In this document: one piece after another, positions 44,301-54,650 of the stretch
How the letters are laid out: the number at the start of each line of letters is the position of its first letter
How positions within the stretch are numbered: position 1 is the first letter of the stretch
Origin: Linanthus parryae
Lineage: Eukaryota; Streptophyta; Magnoliopsida; Ericales; Polemoniaceae
Assembly: GCA_023055425.1 (NCBI GenBank)
Contig: JALGPY010000003.1
Location: forward strand, 25,169,001-25,233,000
Direction: 5' to 3'
Length of the DNA stretch: 64,000 nucleotides
Translations under genes and position numbers: made by a program
The notes under the pieces: generated by a model
Told to the model about the DNA's origin: nothing
Database searches by the model: none
The model's input: the letters and a program-made list of their open reading frames with translations, nothing else

Positions 44301-44816
44301 GCCGTGTCAACTAGGTCGTCAGATTCTGCTGTCTCTCCCCTACAAAGTATTCCCTCATTAATATTGTGAAATTCTCCTCATGTGGATGTAGACAGTTTGG
44401 CCGAAGCACGTTAAATTCTTGTGTCGTTTTCTTCTCCAATATTGCGCGTGTTGATTGCGTGATCGTGTGACGTGTTTTTGCTTCCGAAGTGTTTTTTAGC
44501 GCTACTATTATACTATCTTGTATATCCCAATCTTTGATCACCAACTTTGTATAAAAAGCTAACTTTAATTCAATAAATAGCATGTAAATTGAAGCCTACT
44601 GAACTCTAATTTGGTCACCAACTACATATTAAGGTTCTGCCTAACTTTATATTAATTTGTCTGCCTAACTTCATATTAATTCATCGATCAATTCTTCCTC
44701 ATTTTACCCACTTGAATTACCTTAAATAGCCACAACCAGCTTCATAAAAACCAGGATAGGGCGAGAGATGATACCCGGAGGCAGTTGATTCAGAGGGTTG
44801 CCAAATCTCTCTAAGG
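44301..44816 (+). other. 5' flank of WS-5
   Basis: Non-coding. CTGCCTAACTT-TATATTAATT is repeated twice (44637-44683, about 24-bp units). It shows no clear match to the upstream blocks of the other WS copies. Confidence 0.5.
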
Positions 44817-45470
44817 ATGTTGCATGTCTCGGTTTCGTCTACTGAGCTTTCTTTGTTACTTTTATCATTGTGCTATTGCTATTTCTTGGTAACGAAAATC
44901 CCAAAGGGCATAGCAAGGGTAATCTCTCTTCTCCCTATACTCTACTTCTTCTCTATTCTTCCATGGCAATTCTCATCATCAGCCTATCAAAGAGTCATTT
45001 TGTTTCTCTTCATCAGTTGTTTATCGTCTTTCAAGCTTATACTCTTTTGTTTCAACAATGGCCCTCTCATGACATCCAAGAACTTCATTGATTTCGCCAT
45101 CATCGCCATCTTTCCGGTTAAAGTTAAGGATAATACCACAGCCTTGAATTCCACGAATATAGATTCTGAAATTTTCGTCCAAATAGCTGGCATGGTACTA
45201 CTAAACCTCCTGCTCAATATTAGTAGCTCCATAAACAAAAAGATTGATCTTGATGGTAAAAGCCTCAATGCCTTTCTACGCGGAGTATTCATATTTATCG
45301 GGTTCCAAACATTATTGACCGGCTCGGATGGATTTTTTCTTCAAGCCATTGGGAGGTATGAGCTGATGATGTTGCCACTTCTTGACAGGTTATACTCAGC
45401 TGAGTCTTTGAATTGGGAGAGAATTAGCTGGATATGGAAACCAATTCCGTCAAATAACTTTTACTTCTGA
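44817..45470 (+). pseudogene. WS-5: 5'-half wax-synthase-like sequence, 217 aa
   Basis: ATG 44817 opens a 217-codon frame similar to WS-4 over its whole length: YCYFLVTKIPKGIARVISLLP, FSILPWQFSSSAYQ and FNNGPLMTSKNFIDFAI. It matches only the N-terminal membrane half of WS-1 and WS-2. After residue 160 or so it diverges into a tail (SLNWERISWIWKPIPSNNFYF) also present in WS-4 and absent from full-length members. DFWGRRWN and SGLMHE are missing, so catalysis is not expected. The open frame leaves room for a short membrane protein; otherwise it is a truncated pseudogene. Confidence 0.75.
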
Positions 45471-45886
45471 TATAAACCAGATCCAGAAAGCACAATTTAT
45501 ACTGAGACTTGTTGGCTGTTCAATTAAATAAATAGTATATCAGTCAGTCACGTGATGCAAGGAGGTAAGGAAGGAATGTGAGACCTACTATAAAAGTTAT
45601 GAATGGTTTATTGTTGGTTACAGTACTTAAGTTCTTGAGGTTGTGTTCTTGTCTAGTTTCTCACGCCTAGGCAAAGGTTGTCATCACTGTATATCTTTAG
45701 TTATCAAATTGTACTAATGAAATACATATGATCTTTAGCTACGCTAGGCCGTCAAATATAATCACAGTTGGAGGCAAATTGCGGCTTGTTCTTGTTGTTT
45801 GCCAATCTATAAACTGTAGACATCGTTGTAAGAATGGAGATAATTAGGGAGCCTTTTAGTATAGGAGAAGGTGGAATCCGAAAAAA
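45471..45886. other. 3' flank of WS-5
   Basis: Non-coding AT-rich sequence up to the Helitron start. Nothing else was recognised. Confidence 0.5.
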
Positions 45887-46590
45887 TCTATATCTATATA
45901 AAAGCAAAGCATAGAGAGAGGTTCATCCCCCTTCTGACACATAGGATTTGAAAAGAATTCATAATATGACATGTGTCATCTTATGTGGCAACATTTGACC
46001 AATTACATTTTGTCAACTCAATTTTTAATGACATGTAAGAAATAAAAGAGCCAATTACATATTAACAACTTAATTTCAATGACATGTCAACAAAAAAAAA
46101 ACATTTTCCCATTCAAAAAAAAAAAAAACATTTTCCCATAATCATTTCACATCTCTAGGCACTAGAAATTGAAATGTTCATTTTTTATTTATCCATACAT
46201 TGAAAATTGAAAAGTTTTCAGCAACTCTTTATTTTCTTATGACAAGTACAACGAATCTATTTGCAAAACACAAATTTTTCCATAGGAAAGAAGATTTTTC
46301 TAACTGCCAAGTATGGTCAGTCATTAAAAAGGAGTAAAAAATTATACATTGAATTACTTTAGTACAAAAAGTGTTTTTAATTTTAGTTAAAAAGTGCTAA
46401 CGATTGAGAAAATGAGTTTAAAATGAGTACTTAAATTAAAAACTGGAGTGTTATTTTTTTAAATGATGGAGTGTTATTTTTTGAAGTGTCTTACAAGGTA
46501 GTTTATGAAAATGTAAAAAGAATACGAAATAAAGGAGAACAAGCATACAACAAAAGAAGAGAAAATTAACATTTAACTTTTTAGTAGCTG

Positions 46591-46646
46591 AATAATCTTT
46601 TCTTTTCTTTTCTTTTCTTTTTTTTTGAGAAACAATAATCTTTTCT
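46591..46646 (-). repeat. A-tailed mini-insertion flanked by a 13-bp duplication
   Basis: AATAATCTTTTCT at 46591-46603 and 46634-46646. The insert on the minus strand reads GTTTCTCAAAAAAAAAG then AAAAG repeats. It sits inside the Helitron. Confidence 0.7.
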
Positions 46647-46819
46647 CTCAATTAGAAAGTTCTCAACATAAGCTTAGAAGCATACAAACAGAACTGATGC
46701 AAAGACCTAATATGTTAGCGTTTTTCGGAATAATCATAAATTCTGTTGTTATAAATTTTAAGAAGGGCTAAACATAAGGAAACGTGCGCATATGAAAATA
46801 TAAAATTAAAACGCCGCAA

Positions 46820-46925
46820 ATGGGTGTCAACTCAGTGGTAGAGTATTTGAAGTCCCTGCATGATGTCCCGGGTTCGAACCCGACTAGATTGCACGATGTC
46901 CTGGATTCGAACCCGACTAGATGTA
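46820..46925 (+). mobile_element. tRNA-derived SINE fragment (or tRNA pseudogene)
   Basis: A-box-like TCAACTCAGTGGTAGAGTA (46827-46845) and B-box GGTTCGAACCC (46871-46881) are spaced as in a pol III promoter. A 32-bp unit holding the B box is duplicated (46858-46889 and 46890-46921), the second with GATTCGAACCC. No cloverleaf acceptor stem is apparent. It lies inside the Helitron. Confidence 0.7.
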
Positions 46926-48666
46926 AAAATTGGTGTAATTCTCAAAAATAGTAGAACGATAAACTTTTTTTTAGGAGAAGAACGCTAAATTTTTAGTGTA
47001 TAACAATATCTTTTAAGAAAATTGTAATAAAGAATGTGCTTAGTATGAGCAAACATAAAACAGAGTGAAAGTCATACATTTTAATTTATTTAATGCTTGA
47101 TTTTTTTCATTTAATTTCTAAAACAAAAAAATCATATGTTTTAAAATATTAATTCTTAGTTCAATAATGTTTTTACTTTTTTCCATAAAGTGCTAACCCT
47201 AGGGAAAGTAGTACATAAAACTGTTTTTTTTAAATAAAATCATGCAAAAAATGTGTTTAATTTATCAGTGTGTTACAAAGTTATTGAGGAAAAGTTTTTG
47301 AAAATTCTAAATGAGGAAAAACATACATACAATCAAAGGAAGAGAAAGCTATTGAGCAAAAAAAATAAAAGAAAACTAAAAATTAGATTTTTTGCACAAG
47401 AATCATATTTTTCTGTTTGATTAGAAAGTGCTTAACATCAGCAACCACGCATAAAAACAAATTGACACTAAAATGTATGAAAACGGCATGAACGAGATGT
47501 TTTGCAGTGTTAGTAATGTTCTAGATTCATTCCTAGAGATAATTGCACAACATTCTCAGGTTACAATATTTAATACACTAATACATAGGATTACGAAGAG
47601 CTATCGTCGATAATCCTACCCGAAGTTCCGACAAAGGCCCCAAAACAAAAACTATACTTAGATCAATAAACACAACGTTATGTTCATGGAATTAACGTTC
47701 ATACCGAGTGAGTGCACAAACTCCGAATTTTATTTATTGTTCCTAAAAAATATGCTTGAAGTTAGTGTGTCATTACTTCACTTTCGAATAAAATTTTGCA
47801 GTTGTTTGTAGTGGGTCATGTATAAATCCTCCCACTATTCTTCATGTGTCACGCTATCACTAAGTAGAATACCAAAGTAAAACTATTTAGGTTATAAAAG
47901 AAGTATATAATTAGATAGAAAATCACACATGCTCTGAATTGGGAACGTTGACGATCAAATTCCAAAAAAAACAACAAAAATTAAAGAGTTGTTAAGTTTT
48001 AATGATGTACACATCATGCCATCTATATTCATTGCAACATGAATGAACATATTTAAGAAAAAAAAAAGTAATTGTCAATTTGTGAGATGAGTGATCTTTG
48101 ATGCTCATTGTGAAAAATTAGACCGAATTGATAAAAAGTTCTGAACTTTTTGATGTAATTGCTTACATTTTTATAAACTTGCTTGCATAGAAAGAAAACT
48201 AAGGAACAATATTAATGGGGGAGGACACACCCTTACATTCCTCAAACAAAACAGGATCCCTGAACACATGAACCTGAAAAAGCCAAGAGTTGAGAAGATT
48301 GTCTAAATAGAAAGCCGAAATGCAAGTAAAGCGATCTAATTGCTATTATCTACCAATATTATTGACACTAGCACATCATTTTCATTTGAGCTATGAAAGT
48401 AAGAATTAGTCTTAAAGTTCCTTATTATCATTACCATATTCCCACTTTGGGACACTCCTTCCAAGTTGTAAAAAAGTCCAACTACATTGTTATGTAACAA
48501 TTATTCTATAAATTTCCGTCAAGATAAAATTATAATTTGTGCAATTAGTATTGCTTCTGATTCGTTGTTCCATTACTATTGTGTTTTATATGCGTTTATC
48601 AAGGATTGTGTTCAAGTATTATATAAGTCATTTTAAGAAAATACTGAATTAATTACATAAGCGGCA

Positions 48667-48680
48667 CGCGCCATGGCGCG
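48667..48680 (+). terminator. Helitron 3' terminal hairpin
   Basis: The perfect palindrome CGCGCCATGGCGCG lies 9 bases before CTAG. In Helitrons this hairpin marks the end of strand transfer. Confidence 0.9.
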
Positions 48681-48693
48681 GGGTTAAGACTAG

Positions 48694-49189
48694 TATATAT
48701 AAAGGAAATCGACATGATGAAGTCTTCTTGTTGTCAATGAGTAGTTACAGTGGCAAAGATTAACAACAAAAATCACACAACTTAAGAGTGCAACTAGATG
48801 CATATGTAACAAGCAATGGCAAGCAATAATATTGTTGATATCAGTAGTTATGTTCAGGAATCTTGGTATTATATTTTTGTCCTTACTTTCCCGCAAGAGT
48901 ACATTTTGCTAAATCACTCTATGAGAAATTCACCGTAGCATTTATGTAATATTTACAAAGTAGCATTTTATATAAAATTCACAGCAATTTTTCTACAATA
49001 ATTATCACACAGCGGCTTCTCTCACTGGCGCGACATACCTAAATCGGCTCCATAGTAGGACGATGTGTGAACTGCGATAATTTATTTACAGCATACGCGA
49101 CATTGAAAGAGTCAACAATAAGTATTGTAGACTATCGCAACCATACCGTACTCATGGCAACAGAAAGGGCAGAGCCACTGAGAAGACAA
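48694..49189. other. non-coding stretch after the Helitron
   Basis: AT-rich, with no gene or repeat recognised. Confidence 0.5.
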
Positions 49190-49640
49190 AGTGTGACGGC
49201 CCAGATCAAGGGGTGTTAGAACCACATTCGCGAAACCGATGCATGTCCGGTGGAGTAAGTCATGGACATAAGGTTTCTGAGAGAGAAGGAGCCCATCGGA
49301 ATGTGGAAGTACTTGAAAGCCAAGAAAATGGGAGAGATCATCGAGGTCCTTCAGTGAGAACCGCGCAGATAAAGTGTCAATGAAACGCTACATGAGTTGC
49401 ATCAGAATTAGTGACAATAATATCATCAACATTTACCAGCAAATATAGCGCACCTGACTGACGATAAACAAAAAGGAAAGCATCCGCCCAAGAGTTAGAG
49501 AACCCCTGGTGAAGAAGAAAGGTGCGCTACTGAGAATCCCAAGCTCGGGGAGCCTGTTTGAGGCCATACAAAGCTTTGCAAAGCTTGCAGCACGTGACGC
49601 CTCAAATTCATTGAGATTTACCTCGGGTTTGTCCTTTTGA
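49190..49640 (-). pseudogene. Copia reverse transcriptase fragment
   Basis: The minus strand reads FEALYGLKQAPRAWDSQ, then FSNSWADAFLFVYRQSGAL, a YLLVNVDDIIVTNSD active-site region (N in place of the usual Y) and further RT sequence with stops. No LTR can be tied to it. Confidence 0.8.
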
Positions 49641-50058
49641 GATGTTATGTAAAGGGCAACTAAGTGCCTTGGTGTACGACAGGTAGGAGACTAATGCCCA
49701 CTTATGCCACATCGACGGAAAATATTTATATTTGTAGGGGGAACTCCAATTGAAACTTCTGGTGCATTGTATTTTCTTCTCCCTTATTTTCTCCCCCTAT
49801 TCCGGTATTTCCATGACCGAAAACATGGTCACGTGGATAATTCTGAACTTGTAAATCTGCAGCACTCACTTCAGGGAATGCGTTTTCACCCGCTTCAGGG
49901 GATGGGGCCACATCGGAGACCATTTGAGGATTGATGATGATTGACATCTATAACAATGTTATAAAAAGGTTCTTACTTACTAACAAGTTCTGACAAGTAA
50001 TGTAACTCTAATTAAAAAAAATAATGATAAGGACAATTAAACGGTAAATGCAGTTCAT
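49641..50058. other. Copia-flanking debris left of the hairpin array
   Basis: A minus-strand frame (49726-49947) could be the linker upstream of the RT fragment, but similarity is too low to assign. Weak CTTCAGGG cores at 49869 and 49893 may be decayed members of the hairpin array. Confidence 0.35.
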
Positions 50059-50787
50059 CCTCTTCAGGAGGGTGGATCATTATTCAATATTTTTATCTAT
50101 CTCTTCAGTAGATTTCTAATTAAAATATTTTAGAACTGTTGGTTCTAGTATTCATAATACAAGTTATGATATCATGTAATATGTAACTTCGGGTATATAT
50201 GACATGGCCAAATTTAACATCCATGGTGATTACGAATTCTCTTCAGGATGTTTGTTTTTTTTATCCATAATGAGTAAATGACAGAAATATATAAAAATAA
50301 ATGAACTGCGTAACATTAAAATATAATAAAATAAACAAAATGCAACATCTTCAGGAGGTTGGAGAAAATGGCTAGAATTGTGAAAGTGCCTCTTCTAGAG
50401 ATCTAATAATTTGTAACTTTAGGTTACAAACCATGAAACAGTTCCATCTTCTAGATGTGTTTGTTTAGTTATGTAGTAACTTCGGGTTACAAACCATGAA
50501 ATAGCTGCATCTTCTGGATGCGCTTGTTATGTTGTAACTTCATGTTACAATCACATAATTACATAATGACAAAAAAACTGTAAAAATTGAATAAAATAAA
50601 GTAACATAACATAACCTCTTCAGGAGGTTTAAAAAAAATTGTATTACATCTCTACAGGAGATGTAACTAAAATTATGACTTCATGTCATCAAAAGAATTG
50701 TCGCAACTTCAGGTTACGATTAATATTCATAACATCAGGTATGGTTCATGACTTTTACAAGTCTATTAGAGACCTCTTCTGGAGGTT
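50059..50787. repeat. array of short hairpins with a CTTCNGG-like core
   Basis: At least eleven short inverted repeats enclose loops of the form TTCNN. Examples (stem / loop): CCTC/TTCAG at 50059-50071, TTTGTAAC/TTTAG at 50410-50430, GTAAC/TTCGG at 50476-50490, GCATC/TTCTG at 50507-50521, TTGTAAC/TTCAT at 50532-50550, AACCTC/TTCAG at 50613-50629, TTACATCTC/TACAG at 50644-50666, ATGAC/TTCAT at 50675-50689, ACCTC/TTCTG at 50772-50786. Stem sequences differ but stay complementary. Spacers are AT-rich and unrelated, except for a roughly 63-bp tandem duplication at about 50423-50545. No frame covers it. Confidence 0.88.
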
Positions 50788-51280
50788 CAGTCTGATTATG
50801 CAGTTACGAACAACGCATGTATTGGAGAACTAAAAATTATAACAGGAGAACAAAGTATTAGAAATGGATGTGCAAATCTCCTTGCTGTCAGGACTGAATT
50901 GCATTGGTGTCAAAACTAATGACATGAACTAAGGGTTTTCAGTAGCCGTTGGATCTTTGGATAGAAACTTCAGTGGCCGTTGGATGAAGCTTTACGTTAT
51001 GTTTTGAATTTTTCTTCTTGTTATTATCAAACGATGTCGTTCCTTTTATTAGCCACACAGTTGGAAAGTGTGACAGTCAAAAGATGATGTGGCATAATCT
51101 GATTGGCTGTCATTACTTAGTTGTGATAGGCCGTTGCTTTCTTTCCTTATTTGCACTCACCTTCCCGCCTGTTAGGTGAAGGATAAGAACTCTTCGCTGT
51201 GTATTTTGGTTTGGTAACTTTTCAGTTCAAATGGAGAAGAGAACTATTTTGGCTTCTCTTTGGTTTCTCATTTTCTAATA
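50788..51280 (+). other. putative Copia LTR remnant
   Basis: Ends right at a PBS-like site (51281). It contains a duplicated CAGT(A/G)(G)GCCGTTGGAT motif (50940-50985). No TG start could be fixed. The TATTTTGG...CTTTGGTTTCTCATTTTC end is LTR-like but unproven. Confidence 0.35.
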
Positions 51281-51293
51281 TCGTATCAGAGCT
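51281..51293 (+). promoter_or_regulatory. degenerate primer binding site
   Basis: TCGTATCAGAGCT resembles the tRNA-iMet PBS TGGTATCAGAGC with one mismatch, in plus orientation. It indicates a decayed Copia leader into which Copia-D inserted. Confidence 0.6.
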
Positions 51294-51559
51294 CGGTTAA
51301 TCGAGATGGAGATCTGGTGATAAAGGATTAAAGAAGAAGGTGTTGTGATTCGAAGATCATGGAGAGCTATTCAGACCTGGTTTTTGGATTTGTGCTGCGA
51401 TTTGAGGTTGCAGTTGGATTGAAGGTTCGAGATAACGAACGAGAGTGCTACTGGGCGAGGTACGAACTTACAAACAGATATTTACTCTCCATTTTTTTTA
51501 TTAGAAACTTTGACAATTTAGGGAGTGTGTTGGTTTCTCAAGTTTTAACTGGAGAAAAC
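51294..51559 (+). other. leader remnant of an older Copia element
   Basis: The sequence between the degenerate PBS and Copia-D. No frame can be assigned. It ends in AAAAC, the presumed left target duplication of Copia-D. Confidence 0.4.
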
Positions 51560-52960
51560 TGTTGGAATAGATGCCCTAGAGGCAATCTAGTTTAGTATGA
51601 ATTTGTAATTGGCTAGAAAATTCATTTATTATTTATTGGATATTTAATATAATGAAGTCCTTAGATTTACAATCGTGTTGTTTATCTTAAATATCCCTAG
51701 TCAAGTATAATGATTAAATGGGACAATCATCTATAGACTAGTATGGGGTTGGATTGATATGGAGATATCACGATCCAACACATAGGTGTGCATTACGGAA
51801 TGTTGCACTGGATTGACCCATCACCGTGAAGACTACATACACGTTATGTTAAGTCACAAGTGCTTCTCGGGTACAATGGTATTGTCATCCTTAGACTTGA
51901 AGTCACTAGATATTCTAGTTGTGGATCATTGTGATCTTGGTAGCGTTAAACGCTACACCGTAACTGGGTAGTTATAAAGGCGTGTACTGGATACAATGAG
52001 AAGCAAGCTCAGAGATCGTAGTGGACGTAGAGAGGATTTGCCCCTCCCACATAACGGGAGCAAATATCCAAGGCCACTCGAAGGATAGTGCTTATAGAAT
52101 GTCTGGCCAGACTCAAATAAATCAATATGGGATATTGATGTTATTTGCACGAATAAGGCTATTCCATGGATCGAGAAACTAGGGATTGGATATACGAGTG
52201 TGACTTGTATGTCTCGTGTCCAATCCGGATATGGAGGCAAAGGGATGAGACAATTACTTGTACAAGGTTGTCTAGATGACTATTCTATTAGTTGGCTAGA
52301 ATGGATGTTTTGCTAGAAACCGCTCCATATTAGCAAAGAGTTGCTACCAACTAGATAGAACCTATGGGGTCACACGCTATATAGAGTTGTACTAGATTTG
52401 GGAATTAATTAATTGGATTAATTAATTAGAAGGATCACTTTGCAAACCCTTACAAACTTATTAGAGACTAATTTGCAAGGAAGGGACTAAATTGAATTCT
52501 AGTAGGACTAGAATAAGTCCTTTAGGTAGTTAACAAGGAGTTGTTGGACTATATAAAGGACCCTCCTTCCTTCCTTCCTCATAACTTATGCTCTAAAGAG
52601 AACATAACAAGAGTGGGAGAGAACAAAGGAGAGAGAGAGCAAGCAACAAGGAGGACGCCGCCCCACAAGAGGGCCGAAGCCCCTTTTTGTGTCTCGTTTT
52701 GCGTGATTCCTTCACCCTCCTCTCATTCCGGGCTAGCACCAAGGAGATTGGAGATCTAGGATCAACTCTAGGCGTGGATCAACTATAGAGAACGTGACAC
52801 TAATCGCGTTTGAAGTCATCAAGGAGAACCCAAAGGTGTGTTTATGATTTCTTACTTTCACTATCGTTATGCATCTAGACTTGTGATCCTTGGAGGGTTT
52901 TGCATGGTTGTTTGTTTGATTATGCTTCCGTTTGCGCGATCCATGAATCAAAACCCTACA
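51560..52960 (+). repeat. Copia-D 5' LTR
   Basis: Starts TGTTGGAATAGATGCCC and ends AAACCCTACA. TATAAA at 52552-52557 (GGACTATATAAAGG) is the likely promoter TATA box. GAGAGAGAGAGCAAGC follows in the expected R region. Confidence 0.92.
52552..52557 (+). promoter_or_regulatory. TATA box of Copia-D
   Basis: TATAAA within the 5' LTR, about 400 bases before its end. The same box is conserved inverted in the related LTR near 63345. The truncated 3' LTR lacks it. Confidence 0.65.
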
Positions 52961-52961
52961 G

Positions 52962-52975
52962 TGGTATCAGAGCCA
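52962..52975 (+). promoter_or_regulatory. Copia-D primer binding site
   Basis: TGGTATCAGAGCCA, complementary to initiator tRNA-Met, begins one base after the LTR end. Confidence 0.93.
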
Positions 52976-54650
52976 CAGGTCATAGAGCATAAACGTAGTT
53001 TATGTGTTACATTCTTGTTGTTTTACACCTTAATTTGTTGTTTATCGCGTAAAACAAGACAAATCAAGCATTGGATGCAATTTGTCAAAGAATTAATCAT
53101 AACAAGACCCAATTATTGCGTTGGATGCATGAATTGGTGAGTTTGAGAAATTTTAGGATCTTAGATCTAGGGTTTGGGCATCCTTGGGGAAGAAGGAGTT
53201 CTCCCAAAACAAGGAAACAACCAAACTTGGGCTCCAAGCAAGGAGGTTGTTTTGGAAACAACCTCCACAAGGAGGTTCGGCCCCCTAGGGGACCGCCCCC
53301 TTGCTTGCCGCCCAAGATTGGCGCCCTAAGGGGCTGGGCGGCCCTAACCCGCGGGCCTAGCTTGCGGGTTTTGGGCCGGGCCGGCCCTAGGGCTTTATGG
53401 TTCACTTATTTGGGCCCGGGCAATTGGATTGTTGGGCCCATGGACCGTTTTAACCCTAGAAATCCTAAAATCAATTAAAAGTGACCAAGCGCGTTAAAAT
53501 TGGATTTTAACTGTTTATGTGCAAATCGCATGGTGATTGGATATGGCCTTAGGATGTGGTTTGATGTGGATGTTTAATTTTGTGGTTTGGTTTTACGGCC
53601 TGCGAGCTGATCAATTAATTGTAATAATTAATTAGGGTTTTATGGCCTGCGTGCCAATTTTTCCTCAACTTGTGAGATTTATTTTATTTAGTGTAGATAT
53701 TAGCTAGTACTAGATAAAGTAGATTATTAGCCAAGATTGGAGAAAAGAAGCCCAAAGCCAAAGAAGCCACAAAAGATGGAGCATGGAGCATGGAGCACAC
53801 CACATGACTATGAAGGATGGACCAAAAGATCAAGACGCATGGAGATGTGTTTGTTTAGGGTTCATAGATAATTCCATTGGCTTGGAATTATCTTAGTCTA
53901 GAAAAGGCCATATCCACATCACGTTTAATTTCTGTTTTGTGGTTGTTTATTTATTGTCTTATTATTTGTGTGGTTGGTGTATGGATGATGCATGCAATTA
54001 GGATAATAAGATAATTAGACAACCCGGATCTATTATTTGGAGTTGTGCCCAAACTCAAATAGATGGATTAGTTGATATTGATCAACAAGATAATTAAAAT
54101 TAAAATTGAAAATCCCTCAAAATTTTAAATATTGTGTTCTTGCCTTCTCGTTATTTAAACACTCATTATCATCATTATTTATCGAGTTCGTGCGTGCCAA
54201 AGCATGGCGACTTGGTTCATAATGATGGAATGCGATGGCACGTAACAATGTGCAATTGTTTAGGTAAGAGGTTGAACACAACTAGGCTATTAATTTGATT
54301 AAGAAACCTAGAGGCAATCAATTGGGATTATCCATACGGATGGATAAATAAGGAGTTATTTGCCCGATTGAACCATGAGTTGCATATGGGATGCAATTGG
54401 AAATCGTTCCTACCTAAGAAGTAATCAAATTATGGGTGACTTGCCAAAGCAAGCTCATAAGGAGATGAAAAAGATGGATCTTGGCCCACTAGAAAATATA
54501 AGGATATTTTCCGCATTAATATCTTGAGGGTTATTAATCCGTAGAAAAATAGTGGGAGCTATATTTAATAAACTAGCCATTATTAAATATAGTCAAAAAA
54601 AAAATTCACAAATACTAAAACTTGCGTATTTTCCTTTTGTAGAATTCCAA
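52976..54650 (+). other. Copia-D untranslated leader
   Basis: A long leader between PBS and gag with no supported ORF. It includes a GC-rich patch (53260-53420, GGGCCGGGCCGGCCC) likely to fold, then an AT-rich half. Confidence 0.6.

Larger units (their letters stand above)
45887..48693 (+). mobile_element. non-autonomous Helitron
   Basis: Starts TCTATATCTATATAAAAG, typical of ATREP-type plant Helitrons, after a host A. Ends with the perfect 14-nt palindrome CGCGCCATGGCGCG (48667-48680), a 9-base spacer and CTAG (48690-48693), followed by host T. About 2.8 kb, AT-rich, with no Rep/helicase frame, so it relies on an autonomous relative. No target duplication is expected for rolling-circle insertion, and none is seen. 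Confidence 0.9.

Noticed and set aside
46820..46925. Functional tRNA gene
   Set aside because: A and B boxes are present, but the acceptor and anticodon stems do not pair well and the B-box part is duplicated. A SINE or relic fits better.
50059..50787. Hairpin array as a CRISPR-like array or a tRNA cluster
   Set aside because: Repeats are not identical direct repeats, spacers are irregular, no tRNA boxes are present and the DNA is eukaryotic.
51786..52240. Frames repeated at 58842-59296
   Set aside because: They lie inside both LTRs of Copia-D and merely show LTR duplication.
53071..53478. 135-aa frame in the Copia-D leader
   Set aside because: It lies in a GC-rich, Gly/Pro-rich untranslated leader, with an equally open antisense frame and no domain.
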